Source: Planctomycetota bacterium (lineage in GTDB: Bacteria > Planctomycetota > Planctomycetia > Pirellulales > Pirellulaceae). Taken from it: a stretch of 64,000 bases of DNA. This document shows, piece by piece, positions 9,436-17,776 of this stretch. Every line of letters starts with the position of its first letter. Positions within the stretch are counted from its first letter, which is position 1. A program made the position numbers and the translations under genes. The stretch is taken from contig JAPLNL010000119.1 in assembly GCA_026692905.1 (NCBI GenBank), forward strand, positions 186,001-250,000, written 5' to 3'. The notes beneath the pieces were generated by a model. The model saw only the letters and a program-made list of their open reading frames with translations, was not told where the DNA came from and did not search any database.

Positions 9436-9614
9436 GATGCCTGCAGCTAAGCCGAAAAAGGTAGGTTCCAGCTTCAAAAATTCTTCGTTTGCATCAATGA
9501 TGCGGGGGTAGCATCTGGCTTTTTGGCAGAGCGGTCGAAAAGCAGGCAATGGCACCAACTCCGGGGCCACCCAGCTATTTGCACTCTATCTCGATCATTG
9601 TAGCAACATCGTGA

Positions 9615-9917
9615 CTAGCGATAGAGCACTGTCGCATACCAACCGTTGTTGCCACGCGAGACTCCGATGCCCACTGGGCTTCGTTGTCCCCAGTAGCAGC
9701 ATTTACGGACTGCGTCGTCAGCCGACACGGTTGAGAAACCTACGCCCTCGTATCGGCCACTGCCCATGCCACCCCCAACGTGTCGCATTCGCCCTTCCGA
9801 CGCTTGCTGCGCGGCTTTTTGGTTTGCAACGCAATGATCACAGCCTGAGACGCCGCTTGAAAACATGGCGGTCAGCATGACACTCACCAAAAGAAAACGG
9901 AATGCAAATTTCTGCAT
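9615..9917 (-). CDS. Small Cys-containing lipoprotein, planctomycete family
   Basis: Protein of 100 aa. A 25-residue signal peptide ends in VSGC, a plausible lipobox with lipidated Cys26. The mature part has CDHC, a Gly-rich stretch and a C-terminal KCCYWGQRSPVGIGVSR/WYATVLYR module. I recognise that module as recurring in small planctomycete secreted proteins of unknown function. An AGGGAG ribosome binding site sits seven bases before the ATG. Probably an envelope protein, monocistronic. Confidence 0.75.
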   Translation of the reverse strand: MQKFAFRFLLVSVMLTAMFSSGVSGCDHCVANQKAAQQASEGRMRHVGGGMGSGRYEGVGFSTVSADDAVRKCCYWGQRSPVGIGVSRGNNGWYATVLYR

Positions 9918-10417
9918 ACAAACACTCCCTCGTTTCGAATCCTACAACGCGAGCATCTTGCTTTTGAATAGCAGCAATCTTCGTGAACGCTGTACGGCTA
10001 AGACCTTCTTCGGAGGCGACGGATCTGTCAACAGCTTGCCATTGCCGAACTAACCCACTTGACAGCCGCAACATGTTGATATGACAAGACCTGCGACGAC
10101 AAAGAATTTTCTGTTTTGTTGTCTGGAATACAGCGTTTTGCCGAAATGGAAGCAACGAAGCAACTTCAGTTAGGAATAGCTTGCTGATTTTGCGACACCT
10201 AAGCAATAAGACCTCGGGGGGGCATCCTTGTGAAAATTTATCGATATCCTTTTCGAAGAAGAAGCACTTTGAAAGATCGATTCGCAATGGAAATGTCTCG
10301 AATCCTCACGAGGACATTTCTTCGTTCGGCTACAATGCTATCGAGTTGCATTCAACCCGTTTCGGTTGAATCACATCGAATGTTGCCGCAAACGGAATTT
10401 CCAACAGGTTCTCCCAA
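9918..10417. other. 500-bp divergent intergenic region with two hairpins
   Basis: Region between the divergent lipoprotein and sulfur-carrier genes. No gene is supported. Two hairpins precede the sulfur-carrier gene on the plus strand. One pairs GAAATGTCTCG (10290-10300) with 10309-10320, with one bulge. The other pairs TTCAACC (10351-10357) with GGTTGAA (10364-10370). They could form a structured 5' leader. I see no match to a known riboswitch class that I could defend. Confidence 0.4.
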
Positions 10418-10696
10418 GTGAAAGTTAACGTCCACTTTGACTCGCAAGTCCGCCGAATTGCTGGCTGCAGAACGGTTTCGCTCGACGTGGACCAAGATAC
10501 ATCCTTGATCGAGGTGATTAAGCGAGTTGGCAACTCGGGAACGGTGGGGTTGCGATCCACTTTAATGGATGAGGACGACTCTGTTCGGCCCTCCATACTC
10601 ATCTTTCTCAACAATGAGCTTGTCGCAAAAGAGCAGCAGTGCGTTTTGCACGAGGGAGCGGAATTGACTCTCACGACCTTGATCTCAGGCGGCTAG
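10418..10696 (+). CDS. MoaD/ThiS-family sulfur-carrier (ubiquitin-like) protein
   Basis: Protein of 92 aa with a beta-grasp ubiquitin-like pattern (MKVNVHFDSQVRRIAG ... SLDVDQDTSLIEVIKRV) and the required C-terminal Gly-Gly (TLTTLISGG). Such proteins are adenylated at the terminal glycine and then carry sulfur as a thiocarboxylate, for molybdopterin, thiamine or similar pathways. The start is GTG at 10418. The E1-like partner follows two bases after the stop, so they form an operon. The specific pathway is not identifiable because no other cofactor gene lies nearby. Confidence 0.88.
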   Translation: MKVNVHFDSQVRRIAGCRTVSLDVDQDTSLIEVIKRVGNSGTVGLRSTLMDEDDSVRPSILIFLNNELVAKEQQCVLHEGAELTLTTLISGG

Positions 10697-10698
10697 AA

Positions 10699-11490
10699 AT
10701 GTCCGGCAGCAGCTTTTCTAGCGATATGGAAAACGATTTCCCCACACTGGATGCGATGGAGCTAGCCACATACCAATGGCAAATGTGGGCCGATGGTATT
10801 GGAGAACTAGGTCAGCGAAAATTGAAAGCCGCAACGGTTCTAATTTCGCGAATAGGCGGCGTTGGCGGAACGGTTGCGTATCAACTAGCAGCAGCCGGCA
10901 TCGGCAAGTTGATCCTCGTTCACGCTGGTGAGATCAAGCCTAGCGATTTGAATCGGCAATTGCTGATGACTCATGACCGAATCGGCCAATCCCGAGTGGA
11001 GACCGCCCAAGCACGATTGCTTGCACTCAATCCACGACTGATCCTGGAGCTCCATAACGAGAATATAAACGCCACGAACGCTCATGCATTGATAATGGGA
11101 GCAGACGTCGTGGTGGATTGTGCCCCATTGTTTGAGGAGCGTTTCGAAATGAATCGAGCCATCGTACGACAATGCAAACCGATGGTCGAATGCGCCATGT
11201 ATGAGTATGAGGGTAGCCTAACAACGATTCTTCCCGGCGTTTCGCCATGTCTTGCCTGTTTGTCCCCGGTTGCTCCTACAGCCTGGCGCCGAGAGTTCCC
11301 TGTCTTTGGTGCTGTGGCAGGTACTGTTGCGTGCCTGGCAGCCATGGAGGTAATCAAGTTGATAACCGGAGTTGGCGAAATACTTAGCGGCACGATGCTG
11401 ACCATGGATTTGGCGAACATGTCTTTTGCTAAACGAAAAATTCATCGAAACCCAAACTGCAGCGTTTGCAAGGGCAGCGGCTCAGGCTAG
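10699..11490 (+). CDS. ThiF/MoeB/HesA-family E1-like adenylating enzyme
   Basis: Protein of 263 aa that should adenylate the C-terminus of the upstream sulfur carrier. The Rossmann ATP site is SRIGGVGGTVAYQLAAAGIG, and the conserved Arg lies in DLNRQLL. Zinc is held by CLAC and a C-terminal CSVC pair. Length matches MoeB/HesA. The ATG at 10699 lies two bases after the carrier stop, which favours it over an earlier in-frame start inside the carrier gene. There is no rhodanese domain, unlike MoeBR or MOCS3. The gene ends three bases from the convergent BCS1-like gene. Confidence 0.9.
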   Translation: MSGSSFSSDMENDFPTLDAMELATYQWQMWADGIGELGQRKLKAATVLISRIGGVGGTVAYQLAAAGIGKLILVHAGEIKPSDLNRQLLMTHDRIGQSRVETAQARLLALNPRLILELHNENINATNAHALIMGADVVVDCAPLFEERFEMNRAIVRQCKPMVECAMYEYEGSLTTILPGVSPCLACLSPVAPTAWRREFPVFGAVAGTVACLAAMEVIKLITGVGEILSGTMLTMDLANMSFAKRKIHRNPNCSVCKGSGSG

Positions 11491-11493
11491 GGC

Positions 11494-12852
11494 TTAGGCA
11501 AGTTTGTGATGGATCAAGCTGCTCGACACCCAATTGCTTCCTTTGCTGTTCTCATTCCAAACTCGTCCAACCAAGGGTTGTGAGCATAGCAAATCGACTA
11601 GTTTGTCCACTGCCAATTGGGGATCTTCTGAATACATGAGCAGATGCGTTTGAAGGGTTGACATGGTAACACAGTCCAAAGGAACCCTATCCGCAAATTC
11701 CCTTGCCCACGATCCGTCCGCTGTCGGGAAAAAACGCTGAAACAGACGTGCGGCTTGCTCTTGGGTCGCGTAACCGATAAACATTTTGCGGTCGATTCGC
11801 CCTGGTCGAATGAGAGCGGGATCGAGCCGTTCGATGTGATTCGTCGTGGCAAACAACAGCCTTCCCTCGCCTGCCGCGACTCCATCGATTGCATTGAGCA
11901 AGCCACTGAAAGTGACTTTGCTTCGCTTGTCGTCAGCTTCCTTTCGATCGATAAACGCACAATCGATATCCTCCATAAGAACAATGCTATTGACTGGAAT
12001 GGAGCTGAATAATTCGGAAATGCCACTGTCTTCCATATTCGAATCGCCGAGACTCAGCATCGCGATATCCATCCCAAGGGCCGATGCGATTGCAACGACA
12101 GCCGAACTCTTTCCAGTGCCAGGAGGGCCATTGAGCAAATAGCCGCGTCGATACGGAATCCCCCGCTCGCAATACCACTCGCGTCGGCCAAGAAAAGTTT
12201 TAGCGTCTGCAATTAAGTCCTCCATTACCCCTTCCGCCAAAACAACCGATTCAACCGGGCGAGGCAAACGCTTCATCTGCTCGTTCCAATAATTGTGGCT
12301 TGCCCGATGGACGGTAAGTCGAACGTCTGTTTTTGGCAAAGCGACTTCGCGAGCTTCTTCGAGCAATTGATGAGCTAGTTTTCGGTCGCGAGAGAAAATG
12401 GTTACGTTGAAGCACTCACGAACATTCGCAACTTGTGTTGTCGCTTCCTTGAGCTTTGGCCTTTCGCGGTGCAAGCATACCAAACGCCTGCGGAAGAAGA
12501 GCCAATGAACACCCGGCGCTGGGGAAAAGAGGATACGAGGCCGAGCATCCAACATTGGATTGTCTCTCCTTTCTTCGTAATCGATCGCTTCTGTTTTCAC
12601 GGTCAGCGATCGCGCCCGCTTTTTGGAATAGGAATGCTGAGCAAGCCATTTCTCCAACCACTCAAACGCTTGATCGCGATCCAGAATATCAATCTCGGTG
12701 ATGAATTGACGACGAATGAAATGGTAAAGCTGGCTGGGCAGTTGTCGAAAATACGCCAACACCGCACCTCCCACCATCAGAAGTAAGCCACCGCTGAAGA
12801 TTTGATTGTTTTGCAACAGCCCTTGTACGTATATCCAGAATCCTTCGATCAT
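11494..12852 (-). CDS. BCS1-like membrane-anchored AAA+ ATPase
   Basis: Protein of 452 aa. An N-terminal transmembrane helix (about 18-36) is followed by a BCS1_N-like domain and one AAA+ module. Walker A is GPPGTGKSS, Walker B is IVLMEDIDCAF, sensor 1 is LLFATTNH and the arginine finger region is LIRPGRIDRKM. This is the architecture of mitochondrial BCS1, which moves folded Rieske protein across a membrane. Family membership is clear; a matching role here is inference, and no Rieske gene lies in the window. A start at 12903 is also open; I chose 12852 because the hydrophobic N-terminus follows it directly. Confidence 0.85.
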   Translation of the reverse strand: MIEGFWIYVQGLLQNNQIFSGGLLLMVGGAVLAYFRQLPSQLYHFIRRQFITEIDILDRDQAFEWLEKWLAQHSYSKKRARSLTVKTEAIDYEERRDNPMLDARPRILFSPAPGVHWLFFRRRLVCLHRERPKLKEATTQVANVRECFNVTIFSRDRKLAHQLLEEAREVALPKTDVRLTVHRASHNYWNEQMKRLPRPVESVVLAEGVMEDLIADAKTFLGRREWYCERGIPYRRGYLLNGPPGTGKSSAVVAIASALGMDIAMLSLGDSNMEDSGISELFSSIPVNSIVLMEDIDCAFIDRKEADDKRSKVTFSGLLNAIDGVAAGEGRLLFATTNHIERLDPALIRPGRIDRKMFIGYATQEQAARLFQRFFPTADGSWAREFADRVPLDCVTMSTLQTHLLMYSEDPQLAVDKLVDLLCSQPLVGRVWNENSKGSNWVSSSLIHHKLA

Positions 12853-13264
12853 CCTGCCCCAACTTTTTCTTTCGCCAAAATGTGTATGGCTAAACCAAAT
12901 CAACTCACCATTCCAACGTTGCTGCTCGCGTGTTTAGACGCTTGGAATTGGAAAAAGTTCGGAGCTTGAAGCAATTTCGTAATCAGATTGGGAAGGGCCG
13001 ACGACGCGCAGATGGGGGCAAGAGCAATTCCGTTCAAGAACAAATCAGTTGAGCATGCAGGGCATGCCCGTGCAGAGTCACTCTCGGCGAGTTCGGCGGG
13101 TGTGTCCGAGGGTGGGGCACCCTTACCGAGCTTGCGGTGGCTTTGCGTTGGATTACCAAGGATAATTGTCCCTGTTTGTCCTGGAAAGCATGGCTTATAC
13201 TGTATGTTTGGCCATCTTTGCAATTCAAAGCCATTCATCGCAAACCTTTTTCAGCAAACCCCTT
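12853..13264. other. Divergent intergenic region
   Basis: About 410 bp between the divergent BCS1-like and ROK kinase genes; it must hold both promoters. No supported gene, tRNA or long palindrome was seen. Confidence 0.4.
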
Positions 13265-14293
13265 ATGACGTCACAGCCTATTTTGCCGGCCTCCCAAGCC
13301 GTGCACCCGCTTTATTTGGGAATCGATGTTGGTGGAACCGGCATGAAATTGGGCGTCGTCGATGAAAATGGCAAAACACTGGGGTTTACGTCCATTCCCA
13401 CCGAAGAACCGCGCGGGCCGGTTGATGCCATGCAGCGAATTGCCTTGAGCTCGGCACAACTCCTGGCTTCGATGGGGCTATCCAAAAAAGACATCGTGCG
13501 AGTTGGTTTGGGAACTCCTGGCAGTCAGGACATCCCAAAAGGAATGCTCATCGAGCCGCCCAATCACCCGCATTGGCACCATTTTCCGATTGTGAAATGT
13601 TTGGAGGATGCAATCGGGCTACCTGTTTCCTTCGCCAACGATGCCAATGCGGCCGCATTTGGGGAATTTTGGGTCGGCACGGGTGCCGTGTACAGTAGCA
13701 TGGTTCTATTGACGCTTGGAACAGGTGTTGGTGGCGGCATCATTATCGACGATCAACTGGTGGTAGGGCACAACAGTTTCGGGGGTGAGTGTGGTCACAT
13801 GATCATCGATCCCAGTCCGAATGCGAGACTTTGTGTTTGGGGGGGGGGACGCGGCCATTTGGAAGCGTACGCAAGTGCTAGTGCTGTTGTCCAACGTGCC
13901 AGAGAAGAGCTCGCTGCGGGCGCAGCGAGTTCACTCTCATCCGATGTGGAAACGCTTACCACAAAAAAGATTTACGAAGCTGCTTCGTCAGGTGACGCAT
14001 TCAGTTTGAAGATCATTGACGAAACGGCGGACTATCTGGCACTGGGAATCGCAACCGTTGTTCATACTCTAGATCCCGGCCTGATTGTCTTGGGTGGTGC
14101 GATGAACTTCGGCGGATCACAAAGCCCTATTGGGATGCGGTTTCTAAAGCGAATCGGCGAGGAGTTTCGAAAGCGCAGCTTCGAGTATGTCGCAAACGGC
14201 ACCAAGATTGAGTTTGCTTCGTTAGGTGGCGATGCTGGCTACCTCGGAGCGGCAGGTATCGCTCGCATGGAATACAAGAAGCTGGCAACGTGA
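13265..14293 (+). CDS. ROK-family sugar kinase (glucokinase-like) with a degenerate zinc motif
   Basis: Protein of 342 aa, the usual ROK length. The phosphate-1 site is LGIDVGGTGMKLG, the catalytic region is FANDANAAAFGE, and the phosphate-2 site is LTLGTGVGGGI. Most likely it phosphorylates glucose or a related hexose with ATP. The ROK zinc motif CxCGxxGCxE is altered to CVWGGGRGHLE, so two of three cysteines are missing. The change coincides with a run of ten G at 13839-13848. The ATG at 13265 is used because the upstream in-frame codons look non-coding. It lies 61 bp before lepA on the same strand. Confidence 0.88.
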   Translation: MTSQPILPASQAVHPLYLGIDVGGTGMKLGVVDENGKTLGFTSIPTEEPRGPVDAMQRIALSSAQLLASMGLSKKDIVRVGLGTPGSQDIPKGMLIEPPNHPHWHHFPIVKCLEDAIGLPVSFANDANAAAFGEFWVGTGAVYSSMVLLTLGTGVGGGIIIDDQLVVGHNSFGGECGHMIIDPSPNARLCVWGGGRGHLEAYASASAVVQRAREELAAGAASSLSSDVETLTTKKIYEAASSGDAFSLKIIDETADYLALGIATVVHTLDPGLIVLGGAMNFGGSQSPIGMRFLKRIGEEFRKRSFEYVANGTKIEFASLGGDAGYLGAAGIARMEYKKLAT

Positions 14294-14354
14294 TTGCAGA
14301 TCCCTGGAAATCGATTAACCGAAAACAAATGAAACAAAGTACTAGGACTCACGC

Positions 14355-16199
14355 ATGAGCACTGGCGGCAAACACGGTGGCCAACAACTGGGTGAAATGC
14401 CCACCGCCAAAATCAGAAACTTTTGCATCATCGCGCACATCGATCACGGCAAGAGCACGCTCGCAGATCGACTTCTCGAACGCACTGGCACTGTCGAAAC
14501 TCGAAAGATGAGAGAGCAGTTGCTCGACGGTATGGATCTGGAACGATCCCGCGGTATCACCATCAAAGCCAAATCGGTCTCGCTCAACCATTGGCACAAA
14601 GGGGAACTTTACGAGCTGAATTTAATCGATACCCCTGGTCACGTTGACTTTCAATACGAAGTCTCTCGCGCGCTGACTTGCTGCGAAGGTGCATTGCTTT
14701 TAGTCGATTCCTTTCAAGGGGTCGAGGCACAGACAGTCGCCAACGCTTACGCGGCTATGGAACACGATTTGAAGATCATCCCAGTTATCAACAAAATCGA
14801 TTTGGTGCATGCGCGTGTCGATGAAGTCACGACGGAGATGGAACAAAGCCTTGGTATCGACCCGACCGAAATCGTCAAGTGCTCCGGCAAGGCTGGCATC
14901 GGTATCGATGAATTGCTTGAAGCCATCGTCGAACGCATTCCACCACCGGTCGGCGATCGCACCGCTCCTCTCAAAGCCATGGTGTTCGATTCACTTTACG
15001 ATGATTATCGTGGCGCCATTACCTACGTTCGCGTCATGGAAGGCAAAGTCAAGCGGGGCGACAAGGTGCGTTTCTTGGGTGTCGGGGTCAACTACGAAGT
15101 GCTCGAGCTTGGTCAGTTTATTCCCCATCGAATGCCAGTCGATTCGCTGCTGGCAGGTGAAGTCGGATACCTTATCTGCAACATTAAGTCGCTCAAAGAT
15201 GTTCGGATTGGCGATACCGTCGCCATGGCCAACGACGATAAGGCGGTGGCACTTGCAGGTTATAAGCCACCCAAACGAATGGTCTACTGCGGACTCTACC
15301 CCAGCGACGGCCAAGAGTTTACCGAACTCCGCGATGCCCTCGAAAAACTATCGATCAACGACCCGTCCTTTGACTTTGCGCCTGAGTCCAGCGAAGCACT
15401 TGGCTTCGGATTCCGCTGCGGGTTTCTTGGACTGCTGCACATGGAAATCATCCAGCAGCGGCTTGAAAATGAATGCGACGTCGATCTGGTTCAAACGGCC
15501 CCGAACGTCACCTACGAAATCGTCAAGCGGGATGGTACGACACTAGAAATCCACCGTCCGCAGGAAGTGCCTGATTCATGCGATATCGAAGAATTTCGTC
15601 AGCCGATTGTCCGCGTTAACTTCGTGCTACCGATCGAGTATATCGGAGTTGTTATGAAGCTGTCGCAGGATCGACGCGGGATCCTTCGCGGCAATGAATA
15701 CTTGTCCGGAACCCGAGCGCTCGTTAGCTACGATTTGCCTTTGGCAGAAGTGATCTATGACTTGCACGACAAACTCAAAAGCGTAACTCGCGGCTACGGC
15801 ACGATGGACTATGAGATCATCGGCTACGAACCCGCAAACTTGGTGCGAATGGACATTCTCGTGAATGGCAAACGGGTCGATGCACTCAGCATTATCTGCG
15901 ACACTGCGGACTCAGAACGTCGTGGCCGGGCCGTTGTAAAGAAGCTCAAAGAAGAAATCGACCGACACATGTTCGAAGTCGCTGTCCAGGCAGCTATTGG
16001 CTCTCGCATCATCGCACGCGAAACCGTTGCTGCGATGCGCAAGAATGTGACGGCAAAGTGTTATGGCGGTGACATCTCACGTAAGAAGAAGCTTTGGGCG
16101 AAGCAAAAAGAAGGCAAGAAGCGAATGAAATCGATCGGATCGGTCGACATTCCTCAGAAGGCATTTATGGCGATCTTGGACACAGGTGCGGAAAAATAG
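14355..16199 (+). CDS. lepA: Elongation factor 4 (LepA), ribosome-associated GTPase
   Basis: Full-length EF4 of 614 aa that acts on translating ribosomes. G1 is AHIDHGKST, the switch region is RSRGITIKA, G3 is DTPGHVDF and G4 is NKID. The LepA-specific C-terminal domain is present (RKNVTAKCYGGDISRKKKLW). The N-terminus has about 18 extra residues. ruvB follows after one base, so the two are co-transcribed. Confidence 0.97.
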   Translation: MSTGGKHGGQQLGEMPTAKIRNFCIIAHIDHGKSTLADRLLERTGTVETRKMREQLLDGMDLERSRGITIKAKSVSLNHWHKGELYELNLIDTPGHVDFQYEVSRALTCCEGALLLVDSFQGVEAQTVANAYAAMEHDLKIIPVINKIDLVHARVDEVTTEMEQSLGIDPTEIVKCSGKAGIGIDELLEAIVERIPPPVGDRTAPLKAMVFDSLYDDYRGAITYVRVMEGKVKRGDKVRFLGVGVNYEVLELGQFIPHRMPVDSLLAGEVGYLICNIKSLKDVRIGDTVAMANDDKAVALAGYKPPKRMVYCGLYPSDGQEFTELRDALEKLSINDPSFDFAPESSEALGFGFRCGFLGLLHMEIIQQRLENECDVDLVQTAPNVTYEIVKRDGTTLEIHRPQEVPDSCDIEEFRQPIVRVNFVLPIEYIGVVMKLSQDRRGILRGNEYLSGTRALVSYDLPLAEVIYDLHDKLKSVTRGYGTMDYEIIGYEPANLVRMDILVNGKRVDALSIICDTADSERRGRAVVKKLKEEIDRHMFEVAVQAAIGSRIIARETVAAMRKNVTAKCYGGDISRKKKLWAKQKEGKKRMKSIGSVDIPQKAFMAILDTGAEK

Positions 16200-16200
16200 T

Positions 16201-17310
16201 ATGGTTCGAGAACGCAAAATCATTCCAACAGAGCCCGACGATGACGATGACGGCAAAGAGAATGGCAACAAAGAAGGGGACGTAGGATCGGGGAACTCTC
16301 TACCACCATCCAGTCACGTTCCAGGCTCCGGAATCATGGCTCCCGGCGAAAATGATATTGTCCTGCGTCCTAAACGCATTGCGGACATGGTCGGCCAACA
16401 GGAAGTCATGGACGTCATTCAAATCGCCATGGACGCAGCCAAGAAACGCAATGAGCCTCTAGGGCACATTCTCTTTGATGGCCCGCCTGGTTTAGGGAAA
16501 ACAACTTTTGCAACTTGTATCCCGCGCGAGATGGGCGTCAAGGTGGACATGACCAGCGGCCCTGTCCTCAAAGCGCCCAAGGAGATGATTCCTTATTTGA
16601 CGAATCTGGAACATGGCTCCGTACTGTTCATCGACGAAATCCATCGTCTACCCAAGCCGGTCGAAGAGTTTCTTTACACGGCCATGGAAGACTATCGCAT
16701 CGACATCATTTTGGGCGAAGGGGTCAACGCGAGAACGCTCAATTTGCAACTCCAGCCGTTCACGCTCATCGGTGCCACTACGCGAGCTGGCATGCTCAGC
16801 GCGCCGCTTCGCGATCGGTTTCTTATCCGACAGCATTTAGGCTATTATTCTGTTGATGAGTTAATTGAAATCCTTTCGCGTAATGCGAAGAAGCTAAACG
16901 TGACGCTGAACTCCGATGCAGCTGTTGAGATTGCCAAGCGAGCGAGAGGGACCCCTCGTATCGCCAACAATCGTTTCCTTTGGGTTCGCGACTTTGCCAT
17001 GAGCAAGGCGGATGGTAAGGTGAATCTTGACATCGCCAAGCGAGCGCTGGACATGATGGGGATCGACGAGATTGGCCTCGATCGACAGGACCGTCGTTAC
17101 TTGGAAACCCTCATTCGTGTCTTCAACGGTGGCCCGGCCGGCGTGGAGGCCATCGCACACACCATGAGTGTATCTGCCGACACGCTCGAGGACGAGGTGG
17201 AACCGTTTCTGTTGCGAAGTGAGTACGTGATTCGGACCCAGCGAGGACGCTGCGCGACGGCCAAAGCCTACGAGATGCTCAAGCTGTTCAATCCAAACAA
17301 AGACGCATAA
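16201..17310 (+). CDS. ruvB: Holliday junction DNA helicase RuvB
   Basis: Protein of 369 aa, the motor that drives Holliday junction branch migration with RuvA. Walker A is DGPPGLGKTT, Walker B is SVLFIDEIHR, the sensor region is IGATTRAGMLSAPLRDRF, and the winged-helix end is RTQRGRCATAKAY. The first ~45 residues are an acidic, low-complexity extension (a DDDDD run), longer than usual. The ATG at 16201 comes one base after the lepA stop, indicating translational coupling. ruvA and ruvC are not in the window. Confidence 0.95.
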   Translation: MVRERKIIPTEPDDDDDGKENGNKEGDVGSGNSLPPSSHVPGSGIMAPGENDIVLRPKRIADMVGQQEVMDVIQIAMDAAKKRNEPLGHILFDGPPGLGKTTFATCIPREMGVKVDMTSGPVLKAPKEMIPYLTNLEHGSVLFIDEIHRLPKPVEEFLYTAMEDYRIDIILGEGVNARTLNLQLQPFTLIGATTRAGMLSAPLRDRFLIRQHLGYYSVDELIEILSRNAKKLNVTLNSDAAVEIAKRARGTPRIANNRFLWVRDFAMSKADGKVNLDIAKRALDMMGIDEIGLDRQDRRYLETLIRVFNGGPAGVEAIAHTMSVSADTLEDEVEPFLLRSEYVIRTQRGRCATAKAYEMLKLFNPNKDA

Positions 17311-17417
17311 GTGTCGAGTGTCGAACAATTGTCCCAACTGTTCTCTGGCTGCAAATACAATGGTCACCATTATTGTTTTGTAAATAGGAAAAAGGTCGCG
17401 AGGCGGGTTTCAATACA

Positions 17418-17513
17418 CCTAGCACGACGCGCAAGCTAGTGAACGCACTATCTACCTACCCTAGCACGACGCGCAAGCTAGTGAACGCACTCTCCAATTC
17501 ACTAGCTTGCGCG
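17418..17513. repeat. Palindrome family A, two copies in tandem
   Basis: A half copy (17418-17449) is followed by a second copy whose arm CGCGCAAGCTAGTGAA (17470-17485) pairs perfectly with 17498-17513. Both carry AGCACGACGCGCAAGCTAG. Together with the terminator at 17721 they fill the 466-bp gap between ruvB and the lactate permease gene. No protein-coding gene was seen in that gap. Confidence 0.85.
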
Positions 17514-17720
17514 TTTTGAAATTGTACCAATTGGGCATGAAAGGCCGACATATGCCTAGCACGTGCGAATTCTGGCAGTCAATTTTGCCCACAGTGACTT
17601 TGGATATTTGTCGTTTTGTCCGGTTCGGGCTTGTCCCAAATGGACACCGCACTGGTGTTCTAATGGGGCCGCGTGGTGAAATGACAACTCTGGATTTGTC
17701 GCACCGCCAAGGGCGAGTGT

Positions 17721-17744
17721 AAAACGATTGTCCTCAATCGTTTT
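17721..17744. terminator. Bidirectional hairpin terminator
   Basis: AAAACGATTG pairs perfectly with CAATCGTTTT around a four-base loop. It has A and T runs on either side, so it can work on both strands. It sits 33 bp beyond the stop of the minus-strand lactate permease gene. Confidence 0.7.
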
Positions 17745-17776
17745 GGAAGTGCAGACCACAATCGCTCCGCAGCGCA

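Noticed and set aside
9838-10287. 149-codon minus-strand frame upstream of the small lipoprotein
   Set aside because: It overlaps the lipoprotein in another frame and shows no protein-like pattern.
10290-10370. Molybdenum-cofactor riboswitch
   Set aside because: Only two small hairpins are visible; the larger conserved fold of that class could not be identified.
10230-10421. 63-codon frame overlapping the sulfur-carrier start by four bases
   Set aside because: It covers the two leader hairpins and has no recognisable sequence; the overlap is probably chance.
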